From a bacterium (GTDB lineage: Bacteria; Elusimicrobiota; Elusimicrobia; Elusimicrobiales; UBA9959), in assembly GCA_021811315.1 (NCBI GenBank), contig JAJZPF010000012.1:1-64000 (forward strand): a stretch of 64,000 bases of DNA, read 5' to 3'. Shown here piece after piece: positions 40,937 to 49,608 of this stretch (its first letter is position 1; every line of letters begins with the position of its first letter). The position numbers and the translations under genes were made by a program. Below the pieces are notes generated by a model, which was not told the origin of the DNA, did not search any database, and was given only the letters and a program-made list of their open reading frames with translations.

Positions 40937-42277
40937 TCACGCGGACACCACCCTGTTGCGGCCGGCCTGCTTCGCCTTGAAGAGGCGTTCGTCCGCGAGG
41001 CGCACCAGCTGCCCGGCGGCGGAGGCCTCGGAGGGGAATTCGGCCACGCCGAAGCTGGACGTCACGCCGGAAACCTTCCCCCCGAAATTAAAAGAGCGGG
41101 CTTCCAGCGCGACGCGTATCTTCTCGGCGGCTGCGGCGGCCTGCGCTTTATCGGCGCCGGTTATGATCAGCGCGAATTCCTCGCCGCCGTAGCGGGCCGC
41201 GAAATCGACCGCCCTCACCCCGCCGGCGATGGTCTCCGACACGGCCTTGAGCACCGCGTCGCCGGCCTGGTGGCCGAAAGTGTCGTTATAGGATTTAAAA
41301 TGGTCGATATCCGCCATTACCAGCGCGAAGGGCACCTTGGCGCGGGCGGAGCGCAGGATCTCCTCGTCCAGCCTGGACTGGAAAGCGCGATGGGTATAAA
41401 GGCCGGTAAGGCCGTCCTTTATGGCCAGTTCGTTCACCTTTTCGAACAGGTGGATGTTCTCCATGCTGACCCCGGCCAGCGTGCAGGCCAGCTCGGCCCC
41501 GCGCAGGTCCTCCGACCTGAAGCGGTCCGGCTCCTGCGCGGAAGCCCGGACAAAACCCACGAGGCGGCCGAACAGGTGCAGCGGCAGGGCCATAAACGAC
41601 TTCTCGCCCGGCCCGAAGAAACCCTTGGCGAAGCGGCTGTCGGTTTCGGCGTTGCGCACGAGCAGCGGGATCTTGCGCTCGGCCACCCACCGGTCGGCGA
41701 AATCCCGCGGAGCGCCCGAGCGCAGCTCCACCAGCGCGCCGGGGAAATAATTGTTCAGCAGCGTCTCGAGCCGGCCCTTGACTTCGTCGGGGGTCGAGGC
41801 GGCCCCCATATCCTGGATAGCGGAGGAAAGCGCGCCCTTGTCCCTTATCCGCGCCAGGGTGCTGTCCAGGTGCAGGCGGTAGCGGGCCAGCTCGTCCTCC
41901 AGGCTCTTGATTTTCTCGCCGGCGGCCGTCTCTTCAGAGGCCAGCCGCTCGCGGGCCGCCGCCCGCGCGCTTTCGGAATGGGAAAGGGCGAAAAAAAGCA
42001 GCCACAGGCAAAGGACTTCGGCTATGGCCCCCGTCGTCAGGTAAATTGAATCCCCGCCGCCCGAAAGCTTGGGCAGGAGGAACCCGGCCACCGTCACCAG
42101 GAAGAGGAAGATATACTTGACTTCTTTTTCTCCGGACCAGGAAAACCAGATAAAAAGCGCCCCGCTCGCCGGAAAGACCCAGAGGAAATGGGAGGGCCAA
42201 AGCCAAAGCGACCAGCCGATCGCGCCCAAAATAGCGACCGGGCCGGCAACCTTGGCAAAAGCGTTCGGCCTTAACAT
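40937..42277 (-). CDS. Membrane GGDEF protein (diguanylate cyclase) 2
   Basis: The 446-residue protein has about five hydrophobic segments (1-110), a coiled-coil stretch (about 115-150), a GAF domain (about 155-285) and a GGDEF domain with DGLTGLYTHRAFQSRLDEEI and active-site ARYGGEEFALIITG. It should make c-di-GMP. Domain order resembles GGDEF protein 1 downstream, suggesting an old duplication. It probably heads a two-gene transcript. Confidence 0.88.
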   Translation of the reverse strand: MLRPNAFAKVAGPVAILGAIGWSLWLWPSHFLWVFPASGALFIWFSWSGEKEVKYIFLFLVTVAGFLLPKLSGGGDSIYLTTGAIAEVLCLWLLFFALSHSESARAAARERLASEETAAGEKIKSLEDELARYRLHLDSTLARIRDKGALSSAIQDMGAASTPDEVKGRLETLLNNYFPGALVELRSGAPRDFADRWVAERKIPLLVRNAETDSRFAKGFFGPGEKSFMALPLHLFGRLVGFVRASAQEPDRFRSEDLRGAELACTLAGVSMENIHLFEKVNELAIKDGLTGLYTHRAFQSRLDEEILRSARAKVPFALVMADIDHFKSYNDTFGHQAGDAVLKAVSETIAGGVRAVDFAARYGGEEFALIITGADKAQAAAAAEKIRVALEARSFNFGGKVSGVTSSFGVAEFPSEASAAGQLVRLADERLFKAKQAGRNRVVSA

Positions 42278-42312
42278 ATAATGAAAATTTTACTATATAA
42301 GGGGAGGTAAAT

Positions 42313-44019
42313 TCAGTACTTACAGGTGACGGGGAAACCTTCGAGCCAGGCTCCAAATTGGTCGGCTTCTTTTCTTGACGGTGATCCCGCCGCGGCGGTT
42401 CGGTAAAGGGACAGCTCTCTCTCCGCCGCTTTCCGCTTTATCGCTCCATTGCATAGAGACAGCATGACGCTGTCAAAATCATCCGGCCGGACAATTTTAA
42501 ATTCCGCCGGCAGCGGCTTTCCCCTGCGGGCAAAAACCAGCGAGAAAGCGTCCCAGTAGACCAGCGCCCATTTTTCTTTAGGCATGAACACCAAATAGGC
42601 GGGCCTTAAGACCGTGACCTTCTCCCCCTTCCGTCCGGCCTGCTCGAAAGGCAGCAGCCGGCGGTCCCGGCGGAAAATCGCCAATTCGAAACCGTTTTCC
42701 ACGGCGAACTTCTCCCAGGTATCCTGGTCCGCCATGGCGGCGCTTACTGGCTCCAGGTATTTGTGGAAAAGGTACCTGCCGTCGGTGAAAACTTTATACT
42801 CCGGGTTCAGCGCCCAGCCCAGGTAGCCTCCCCAGGTCCAGGGATTGTAGAGTTTCCTGCCTCCCAGTTCTCCGGCATTGGCTTTAAGATAGGCCGCCGC
42901 GCCGGCGGCTTCCTCGCCGAGGTTAACTTTGAAAGCGGCGTACCGCGGCCAGACCAACAGGGCGAGATAAACCAGGGCCAGGCCGAAGATAATGCGGCCC
43001 CGGCGGCGCAGCGCGGCCGGGTCCCGCAGGCGCGCGGCTGCGTCAAAGGAGAATACGGCCGCCGCCATGGAGAAAAAAACGATATGCCGCGTATGCCGCG
43101 AGGCCTCGAAGGCGAGCCCCCCCAGGGTGAGCAGGTGCGCAAGCGGGAGCGAGCGGTCTTTCAGGAACCTTTTCAGCAGGAGCGAAAAAGAGACCAGCAA
43201 AAACACCATGAAAGGCCAATGCCATACATTAGTAAGGGAAGGAGGAGCCCATTCCGCCAGATAGCGGGACATGTCGCCGGCCTGGACCGCATGCTGCAGA
43301 AGTATGTAATACAGCTTAAAGCCCCAGGGATTCAGCAGCGTGCCGGCAAAGGCGGCCAGCACGGCCAGGGCGGGGCCCCAGCCCCGGCTTTTCTCCCCCG
43401 CGGCCGGCCACAGGCTCCGGTCCGCCGGATCCCCGGCCGCGTAAGCTCCCAGCAGCGCCAGCCCGTAAGCGAACCCGGCGTGCAAATTGGCCCATAGAGC
43501 GAAAAAAGCCGCAAGCAGGAGATAGGAACGGGGCCCCGCGGACCGCCGGCCGGAGATCCTTTCAGCCTCGAGCCGCCAGAGCAGGAGAGAGAAGAACAGG
43601 ACGCTGAAATTCTCGGGCCGAAGGTCCGAGTTGGCCATCAGCGCCAGCCCCCAGACGGGCAGGGCGAAAAAAGCGGCCCGCTTCAGCCCGTTAAGGGAGA
43701 GGATGGAATAGAATACCGGGAAGGTGGCGGCGAGCACCGCCAGCTTCAGCGCGAAAAAACCGGCTTTGCCTCCCAGGGAATAAACGGCGTAGTAAATCAG
43801 CTGCGCCAGCCATTCAAAATCCGTCCACCGCGCGCCGTTCTCCGTCCAGGAAAGGAAATCCGCGGACGGAAGGCGCAGGTTCTGAACGATATATTTACCG
43901 GCCGAGAGGTGCCAGTACAGGTCGGGGTTCAGCACGGGCATGGCGATAGCGCCCAGCGCCAGCGCGGCGCCGGCGGCCAGCCAGAGTCTTCCGCTCAGGG
44001 AATCCGGGTTTTCTTCCAT
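42313..44019 (-). CDS. Polytopic membrane protein, GT-C-like
   Basis: The 568-residue protein has ten or more membrane segments in residues 1-370 and a soluble tail of about 190 residues. The first outer loop has NPDLYWHLSAGKYIVQ and then WTDFEWLAQLIYY, a pattern found in a broad group of bacterial membrane proteins resembling GT-C glycosyltransferases, where an acidic residue in the first loop is catalytic. Acceptor and donor are unknown. It starts 4 nt after the tlyA stop. Confidence 0.65.
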   Translation of the reverse strand: MEENPDSLSGRLWLAAGAALALGAIAMPVLNPDLYWHLSAGKYIVQNLRLPSADFLSWTENGARWTDFEWLAQLIYYAVYSLGGKAGFFALKLAVLAATFPVFYSILSLNGLKRAAFFALPVWGLALMANSDLRPENFSVLFFSLLLWRLEAERISGRRSAGPRSYLLLAAFFALWANLHAGFAYGLALLGAYAAGDPADRSLWPAAGEKSRGWGPALAVLAAFAGTLLNPWGFKLYYILLQHAVQAGDMSRYLAEWAPPSLTNVWHWPFMVFLLVSFSLLLKRFLKDRSLPLAHLLTLGGLAFEASRHTRHIVFFSMAAAVFSFDAAARLRDPAALRRRGRIIFGLALVYLALLVWPRYAAFKVNLGEEAAGAAAYLKANAGELGGRKLYNPWTWGGYLGWALNPEYKVFTDGRYLFHKYLEPVSAAMADQDTWEKFAVENGFELAIFRRDRRLLPFEQAGRKGEKVTVLRPAYLVFMPKEKWALVYWDAFSLVFARRGKPLPAEFKIVRPDDFDSVMLSLCNGAIKRKAAERELSLYRTAAAGSPSRKEADQFGAWLEGFPVTCKY

Positions 44020-44023
44020 GCTT

Positions 44024-44758
44024 CTAATTTTTTTTCAGCAGCCAGAGGAACTCAAGGTTGCCTTTGGCGCCTCTTATAGGCGAATCTACCAGACCTTTTT
44101 CTTCGGCTCCGGGCAGGGCAGTTTTCAGGAAGGCCCTCATGTTTTCCATGGCTTTAAGCCGCAGCTCTTCGGTTTTAACTATCCCGCGCTTCAGGTCGCC
44201 CGGGGCGAGCTCGAACTGCGGCTTCACGAGCGCTATCACTTCCCCGCCAGGCGCCATTACGCTGAAGACCGGGCCGAGGATAAGCCGCAATGAAATAAAA
44301 GAGACGTCTATGGCACAAAGGGATGGCTGCTCCGGGAACAATTCAGGCTTTAGGAAGCGGGCATTGGTCTCCGGCATGAAGACGACCCGGGGGTCGGTCT
44401 TTATTTTCTCGTGTATCTGGCCTTCGCCCACGTCCACCGCGTAGACTTTAAGCGCCCCCTCCTGCAGGAAGCAGTCGGTGAAGCCGCCGGTGGCCACGCC
44501 CACGTCCAGGCAGACCCGGCCTTTGACGGCCGTCTTGAAAGCGTCCAGCGCGCCCCTCAGCTTTGTCCCGCCCCGGGACACGTAGGGACAGTCGCTTTTT
44601 GCCAGCTCTATGAGATCGGCTTCTTTGACCTGCTGCCCGGCCTTGTCCGCCGGCCGCCCGTTGACGGTCACCAGCCCCGCCATAATAGCGCGCAAAGCCT
44701 TCTCGCGGCTTTCAAAAAGCCCCCTCCCGACGCAAGCGACATCCAGTCTGGTTTTCAT
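44024..44758 (-). CDS. tlyA: TlyA-family rRNA methyltransferase
   Basis: From ATG 44758 the product has 244 residues. An S4 RNA-binding domain (TRLDVACVGRGLFESREKALRAIMAG) is followed by an FtsJ-type methyltransferase with DVGVATGGFTDCFLQEGA (SAM site) and ALVKPQFELAPGDLKRGIV. TlyA proteins 2'-O-methylate 16S and/or 23S rRNA and some are annotated as haemolysins. The frame is open further upstream, but 44758 gives the family N-terminus. Confidence 0.92.
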   Translation of the reverse strand: MKTRLDVACVGRGLFESREKALRAIMAGLVTVNGRPADKAGQQVKEADLIELAKSDCPYVSRGGTKLRGALDAFKTAVKGRVCLDVGVATGGFTDCFLQEGALKVYAVDVGEGQIHEKIKTDPRVVFMPETNARFLKPELFPEQPSLCAIDVSFISLRLILGPVFSVMAPGGEVIALVKPQFELAPGDLKRGIVKTEELRLKAMENMRAFLKTALPGAEEKGLVDSPIRGAKGNLEFLWLLKKN

Positions 44759-44804
44759 ACTACATATACTACAAAATTGATTCTTCCGGGTTTCATGTGG
44801 TCCG

Positions 44805-44943
44805 CTGCGGGCGCCACGGGGACCGGAACGCAAAAACGTTGTCTCGCACACCGTGCTCGCAACTCCCGCTCTCGCCCTCCGCGCTTACGCAAGCGTCGGG
44901 CTCCGAGAGGGTTTTGCTAACCCGGTCCCCGTGTCGCCCGCAG
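44805..44943. repeat. 139-nt palindromic element
   Basis: Arms of 22 nt (44805-44826 and 44922-44943) match with one mismatch and continue imperfectly inward through a GCAAAA/TTTTGC pair. The central part holds further dyads such as CTCTCG/CGAGAG. It lies upstream of tlyA. The core differs from the elements at 40775 and 45751, but the build is alike. Confidence 0.7.
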
Positions 44944-44974
44944 AGTCAACCCGCCTGAAGGCCAAAGCCAAATA

Positions 44975-45005
44975 AAAAGGGACTCTCCCATAAAGAGTCC
45001 CTTTT
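44975..45005 (-). terminator. Terminator of the DUF2267-like gene
   Basis: A 12-bp perfect stem (44975-44986 with 44994-45005) is followed on the minus strand by TTTTATTT, 18 nt after the stop codon. Confidence 0.9.
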
Positions 45006-45022
45006 CGGCCGCGTAAGGCGCT

Positions 45023-45661
45023 TTAGCGGCGGCCGTGGGCCGCTTCCTCCCACAGCTCGCTCAGCTTCTCCGGAAAATTCCGGCGCACGTCCTTCATCTC
45101 GCCCTTGCTGACATGCCGCTCCATTACCCGTATAATGCCGACGGTAATCCGCATCGGGTCCATCCCTTTGGGGAGCTGCTCCTGCACCCGGTCCAGGAAT
45201 TCGTCCATCGTGCGCATCTTCACCGGCTTATCTATCGGGGTCCAGCCGTTATAATACATCCCCGTGATCAGCATAGGCAGCTGCGAGGCGAACTCCGTGC
45301 TCTCCCTCACCGGCAGCCTGTCCCTGACGGCGTGCAGCACCGCGCGCAGCGCGCGGTAGGCGTCATTCGGATTATCGAAGCCAAGCTCTTCCTCTATTTC
45401 CTTCAGCCAGACCCGCGTCTTGGCCATCGCCTTGTCGAACAAATGCGACTCAGAGGCTTCCGTGATGGTCTTGGGCCATTCGCTGGTTATCCTCTCGGCC
45501 GCGTGCCAGTCGTCCTGCGGCGTGCCGGGCCTGTCGCCCCGGTTGAAGTAGATCTGCTCCGCCACTTCCCTGGTCGCGTCCTCCAGGTTCCCGCTGCGCA
45601 GGTAATCCGCGTAGGCCTGCGCGTAGAAATGCTTCACTGTGCTCATTGTATTTTTAGTCAT
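45023..45661 (-). CDS. DUF2934/DUF2267-like protein
   Basis: The 212-residue soluble protein has an N-terminal DUF2934-like helix (REVAEQIYFNRGDRPGTPQDDWHAAERI) and then a helical DUF2267-like region (NPNDAYRALRAVLHAVRDRLPVRESTEFASQLPMLITGMYYNGW). The function of both families is unknown. MSTVKH at residue 6 is an alternative start. It has its own terminator and appears monocistronic. Confidence 0.75.
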   Translation of the reverse strand: MTKNTMSTVKHFYAQAYADYLRSGNLEDATREVAEQIYFNRGDRPGTPQDDWHAAERITSEWPKTITEASESHLFDKAMAKTRVWLKEIEEELGFDNPNDAYRALRAVLHAVRDRLPVRESTEFASQLPMLITGMYYNGWTPIDKPVKMRTMDEFLDRVQEQLPKGMDPMRITVGIIRVMERHVSKGEMKDVRRNFPEKLSELWEEAAHGRR

Positions 45662-45750
45662 TCTTCCCCCTTGTGTGGCAAACGGCCGGCCGCGCTTCTT
45701 AGCGCGGGAACGTTGCCTTATTTAATTGCGGGATAGGAACTATCCCCCCT

Positions 45751-46017
45751 AGGGCTCGCGACAAAATAATATGAGCATTTGGCTGAGCGGATTTTGGAGC
45801 GAGCCGAAGCGGCGTGCAGCGACACGTACTGTATGTACGTTAGCGGAATGCCGCAAAGGCGCAGCCCAAAAGCGGCTCAGCCCCGGGGGAGGCCCATCTT
45901 TAAGCCGGCTGCCGCGTTGCTCCTCACTCACAGACCACCGGTATGCTCGTTCGTCGCGCCTTGCATCCGGCTCAAATATGGGCCTCCAAATGCTCATATT
46001 ATTTTGTCACGAGCCCT
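45751..46017. repeat. 267-bp MITE-like element with 32-bp terminal inverted repeats
   Basis: Terminal inverted repeats 45751-45782 and 45986-46017 match at 31/32 positions. Inside are two large hairpins: A at 45781-45882, with a palindromic tip ACGTAC/GTACGT, and B at 45888-45987, with arms of 21 nt matching at 19 positions. Hairpin B carries the 72-nt core shared with 40821-40892. The element gives an 82-codon open frame on each strand because of its symmetry. No transposase gene or clear target-site duplication is seen. Confidence 0.82.
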
Positions 46018-46081
46018 AACCCCATACTACAAAATTATGGATAAAATGCAATATAGCCCGAAAGTCACATCAGGAACGGAC

Positions 46082-46330
46082 CTATTGCTCGTTCTCTTCG
46101 TCCTCGAAAGCTTCAAGCTTAAGCTTGCCCTCGGCGTCCTTGCGGAGCACTTCTATCTTGCGCTTCACCTCTTCCAGCTTCACCGAGAGCTCTTTTGAAA
46201 TGACCACGCCTTCCTCGAAGAGGGAGAGCGATTCCTCGATAGGAGTATTCTCGTCCTCGAGCTTGGCCACTATCTCCTCGAGCTTCTCCAGCTTTTCCTC
46301 GAAACCGCCCGCATTGGCTTTCTTTACCAT
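46082..46330 (-). CDS. xseB: Exodeoxyribonuclease VII small subunit
   Basis: The 82-residue coiled-coil protein has the XseB pattern FEEKLEKLEEIVAKLEDENTPIEESLSLFEEGVVISKE. It combines with XseA to form exonuclease VII, which degrades single-stranded DNA. It overlaps xseA by 7 nt. Confidence 0.93.
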   Translation of the reverse strand: MVKKANAGGFEEKLEKLEEIVAKLEDENTPIEESLSLFEEGVVISKELSVKLEEVKRKIEVLRKDAEGKLKLEAFEDEENEQ

Positions 46331-47610
46331 AAAGTCTCCTGTTGGGGCCCCGCCCCGCCTTTGGCTTCAGGCTTGTTCTTTTTCCTGTCCGCGCTGCTCC
46401 CCGCGCCGCCGCCGCCGGCGCCCAGGACTTCGGCCTCGGCCCTGCCTTCAGCGAACTGCAGCGAAAGGCGGTCGCCCGGGAGGAGGGCGGCCGCGGTTTT
46501 AACGGCTTTGCCTTTCGCGTCCTTGACGATGGCGTAACCTTTCTTAAGAGGGAAAAGCGGGCTCAGGGCCTTCAGCTTTTCCGACTGCAAATTCAGCTTC
46601 TCCGCGGCATGGCGCGCCTTGTCGGCGGAGGCCAGGAAAAGTCCCTCTATCGCGTCGTCCAGCCTGCGCGTGGGCCGCTCGAGCAGGACCAGCGGGTTCA
46701 CCATCGGCCTGCTAGAAACCAGCCTGCGGAACTTGCCCTGCAAATTCTCGTAATAGATGCGCAGGCTCTGCAGCAGCCGCCTCTCGAGCCCCGCTATATT
46801 CGCCGCAAGCTCCACCTTGCTTTTCACCACCAGCTCGGCCGCGGCCGAAGGCGTGGGCGCGCGCAGGTCCGCCACGAAGTCCGCTATAGTGAAATCGGTC
46901 TCATGCCCGACGCAGGAGATCACCGGGATCCTGGAATTGAAGATGGCGCGCGCGACTATTTCCTCGTTGAAGGCCCAGAGGTCCTCCATCGAGCCGCCGC
47001 CGCGCCCCACCAGCATCACGTCTATATCGGGGAAGCCCTCGTTCAGGTCTTTGATAGCCTGCGCTATCTCTTCTTTCGAGCCCTGCCCCTGCACTTTCAC
47101 CGGCGCTATGATGATGTGCATATTCGCGTAGCGCCGCTTGAGTATTGAAAGTATGTCCCTTATCGCCGCGCCCGTGGGAGAAGTGACCACCGCTATTTTT
47201 TGCGGCAGGGCGGGAATGGGGCGCTTGCGGGCCTGGTCGAAAAAGCCCTCGGCCTGGAGTTTTTTCTTCAACTGTTCGAAAGCGAGCTGGAGCGGGCCGA
47301 TGCCGGCCGGGACGACCTCCTTCGCCATCAGCTGGTACTTGCTCTGCTTGTCGTAAGTGGTGATATTCCCGCGCACGCGCACAAGAAGGCCGTTCTGCAG
47401 GTCGAACTTCAGGTTAGCCGCGTGGCCGCGGAACAGAACTCCTGAAATATTTGAATTCGCGTCCTTCAGGTCGAAATAAGTATGCCCCAGCGAGGAGACT
47501 TTAAGCCCGGAGAGCTCGCCTTCCACCCAGACTTCGCGGAAAGAGGACTCGAGCAGGTATTTAATTCCCTGGCTGAGCTCGCTGACGGTATAGATCCTGG
47601 GCTCCGTCAT
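46324..47610 (-). CDS. xseA: Exodeoxyribonuclease VII large subunit
   Basis: The 428 residues contain an N-terminal OB-fold (VWVEGELSGLKVSSLGHTYFDLKD), the catalytic domain with VVTSPTGAAIRDILSIL, VMLVGRGGGSMEDLWAFN and ISCVGHETDFTIADFVADLRAPTPSAAAEL, and a helical tail. It overlaps rarA by 4 nt. Confidence 0.96.
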   Translation of the reverse strand: MTEPRIYTVSELSQGIKYLLESSFREVWVEGELSGLKVSSLGHTYFDLKDANSNISGVLFRGHAANLKFDLQNGLLVRVRGNITTYDKQSKYQLMAKEVVPAGIGPLQLAFEQLKKKLQAEGFFDQARKRPIPALPQKIAVVTSPTGAAIRDILSILKRRYANMHIIIAPVKVQGQGSKEEIAQAIKDLNEGFPDIDVMLVGRGGGSMEDLWAFNEEIVARAIFNSRIPVISCVGHETDFTIADFVADLRAPTPSAAAELVVKSKVELAANIAGLERRLLQSLRIYYENLQGKFRRLVSSRPMVNPLVLLERPTRRLDDAIEGLFLASADKARHAAEKLNLQSEKLKALSPLFPLKKGYAIVKDAKGKAVKTAAALLPGDRLSLQFAEGRAEAEVLGAGGGGAGSSADRKKNKPEAKGGAGPQQETLW

Positions 47611-48938
47611 TTTTCTCCCCGGAGGCGCTTCAGCCGCTTTGAAATTTCTATCTCAAAACCCTGCTCCGTCGGCCGGTAGAAAATTTTAGGGTCCGGCATA
47701 TATTCCTGCTTCACGTAATGGTTCTCGAAATCGTGCGGGTATTTGTAGCCCCGGCCGTGGCCGAGGGCTTTCCCGTCCTTGGAAGCGTCGCGCAAATGCA
47801 GGGGAACCGCGCGCTCTATCCCGCTGTTCACCTCGGCCTGGGCCTCGTTGACGGCCATATAGGAAGCGTTAGACTTGGGCGAGCAGGCCACGTAGATTGC
47901 GGCCTGGGCGAGGATTATCCGCGCCTCGGGCATGCCGAGAACCTCGGCGGACTTGAAAGCGCTTTCGGCCATCACCAGCGCCATCGGGTTGGCGTTCCCC
48001 ACGTCCTCGGACGCGCAGATAAGGATGCGCCGGGCCACGAAGCGGGGGTCCTCTCCCGCCTCGAGCATTTTGGCCAGCCAGTAGACCGCGGCGTCCGGGT
48101 CCGAGCCGCGCATGCTCTTTATGAAAGCCGAGATATGGTCGTAATGCTCGTCGGAGCTGCGGTCGTAGCGCAGGCTGCGGCGCTGAATGGATTCCCTGGC
48201 CACCGCTTCGTCTATCAGGCGTTTCCCGTCCGCGCCCGGCTTTGTGGTTATCACGGCAAGCTCGAGAGCGTTCAGAAGGCGGCGCGCGTCGCCGGAGGAA
48301 TTTTCCACCAGGTAGCGCTTCGCCTCCGGGGTCACCTCGGGCTTCAGGGCTTTCAGGCCCGCCTCGGCGGTCAGGGCCCTGTCGAAAATAGTAGAAAGAT
48401 GCTCGGTGGTCAGCTGTTTGAACTCCACGACGATGAACCTGGAGAGCAGCGCCTGGTTTATATAGAAGAAAGGATTCTCCGTGGTCATTCCGATCAGGAT
48501 GATCTCGCCTTTTTCCACGGAAGGAAGAAGCACGTCCTGCTGGGTGCGGTTGAAATGGTGGATCTCGTCGAGGACCAGGAGCACGCGCTGGTTCTGCGCC
48601 AGGCCGCTCCCCATCCCGCGGGAGAACTCGATTATTTTTTTAAGGTCGGCCACGCCCGCCATGACGGCGTTCAGGTCGAAGGTCTTTGCGTTTGCGCGGG
48701 AGGCGATGTACCGGGCCAGGGCGGTCTTGCCGGCCCCAGGCGGGCCGAAGAACACGGCCGATTTAAGATTATCCGACTCTATAGCGCGGCGGAGCAGCTT
48801 GCCCTCGCCCAGGATATGCTCCTGCCCGGAGAAATCTTCGATGTTCTTAGGCGCCAGCCGGGCCGCCAGCGGGGAATAAGCCGGGCCGCCCTCCGCCTCG
48901 GGCGCCGCCGGTTTTTCGTCAAAAAGGGATTCGGACAT
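47607..48938 (-). CDS. rarA: Replication-associated recombination protein A (MgsA)
   Basis: RarA is an AAA+ ATPase acting at stalled replication forks. The 443 residues show Walker A FFGPPGAGKTALARYIA, Walker B VLLVLDEIHHFNRTQQDVLL and the tetramerisation part with SDEHYDHISAFIKSMRGSDPDAAVYWLAKML. The length is typical. Confidence 0.95.
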   Translation of the reverse strand: MSESLFDEKPAAPEAEGGPAYSPLAARLAPKNIEDFSGQEHILGEGKLLRRAIESDNLKSAVFFGPPGAGKTALARYIASRANAKTFDLNAVMAGVADLKKIIEFSRGMGSGLAQNQRVLLVLDEIHHFNRTQQDVLLPSVEKGEIILIGMTTENPFFYINQALLSRFIVVEFKQLTTEHLSTIFDRALTAEAGLKALKPEVTPEAKRYLVENSSGDARRLLNALELAVITTKPGADGKRLIDEAVARESIQRRSLRYDRSSDEHYDHISAFIKSMRGSDPDAAVYWLAKMLEAGEDPRFVARRILICASEDVGNANPMALVMAESAFKSAEVLGMPEARIILAQAAIYVACSPKSNASYMAVNEAQAEVNSGIERAVPLHLRDASKDGKALGHGRGYKYPHDFENHYVKQEYMPDPKIFYRPTEQGFEIEISKRLKRLRGEK

Positions 48939-48963
48939 TTTAGGATAAGGGCCCGGGTATTAA

Positions 48964-49275
48964 TTACTGCTCGCCGTGTATTTCTTTTTCGAGAGTTTTC
49001 GCCAGCTTTTCCACCAGCTCCTCTACCTTCTTCGAGTCGGCCTCGCGGTTGGTCTCGGATCGCTGCTTCAGGTGGTAAAGCTCTACGGCGAAATCGTAGG
49101 CGGCCAAAATAGCGAGTTTAGAGGAATCCACGATGTTAAGTTTCTCTTCTATCTTGTTTATCTTTTCCTCGACCTGGCCCACGATCATGCTCATCTCTAG
49201 CTGGGACATCCCGTCCACGGACGGGAACTTGATCATGCGGTTCTTGATCTTCGCTTCGAATTCGTTATTCTGCAT
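48964..49275 (-). CDS. zapA: Cell-division protein ZapA-like
   Basis: The 103-residue protein begins with a short beta region (FEAKIKNRMIKFPSVDG) and continues as a long coiled coil (MIVGQVEEKINKIEEKLNIVDSSKLAILAAYDFAVELYHLK), as ZapA proteins do. ZapA bundles FtsZ filaments. It overlaps the upstream coiled-coil gene by 11 nt. Confidence 0.75.
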   Translation of the reverse strand: MQNNEFEAKIKNRMIKFPSVDGMSQLEMSMIVGQVEEKINKIEEKLNIVDSSKLAILAAYDFAVELYHLKQRSETNREADSKKVEELVEKLAKTLEKEIHGEQ

Positions 49276-49534
49276 CTTCGTCCTCGAACAGGGCCGGCTG
49301 CAGGTCGTTGGCCTTTTCTATCTTCGCGCAGAGGCGCTCCAGCCGGCGGCGCACCTTGGCCTTGAACTCGGCCAGCTCGCGCGCGGCGGCGGTATTTGAG
49401 GCTGACTTGTTGCGGGCGGCGCCCAGCAGTTCCACCTGCTGCTTCAGCACCTCGTTCTCTTCTTTAAGCCGCGCGATAAGTTCTGAAGCGCCGTTCACCA
49501 GTTCCTCAAGGCGCTTTATGCGGTTATGCATAGC
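49265..49534 (-). CDS. Short coiled-coil protein, ZapB-like position
   Basis: From ATG 49534 (MHNRIKRLEELVNGASELIARLKEE) the product has 89 residues and is nearly all heptad repeats. It precedes zapA as small division coiled-coil proteins often do. Assignment to ZapB is positional, not by sequence. Confidence 0.65.
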   Translation of the reverse strand, partial: AMHNRIKRLEELVNGASELIARLKEENEVLKQQVELLGAARNKSASNTAAARELAEFKAKVRRRLERLCAKIEKANDLQPALFEDEDAE

Positions 49535-49553
49535 TAGATTATAGTAAAACTTC

Positions 49554-49591
49554 GCGCAAAAAAAAGCGGCCCGCTTCACTGCGGGCCGCTT
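49554..49591 (-). terminator. Terminator of the duplicated-domain secreted protein gene
   Basis: An 11-bp stem AAGCGGCCCGC/GCGGGCCGCTT (49564-49574 with 49581-49591) with a 6-nt loop is followed on the minus strand by a run of eight U. Confidence 0.95.
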
Positions 49592-49608
49592 GACCGAAAA
49601 CTACTGTT

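Noticed and set aside
45751-46017. Insertion sequence
   Set aside because: Terminal inverted repeats are present, but there is no transposase and no visible target duplication. At most it is a non-autonomous element.
45749-46019. Two 82-codon frames on opposite strands with near-identical ends
   Set aside because: They arise from the symmetry of the palindromic element; they have no ribosome-binding site and no protein-like composition.
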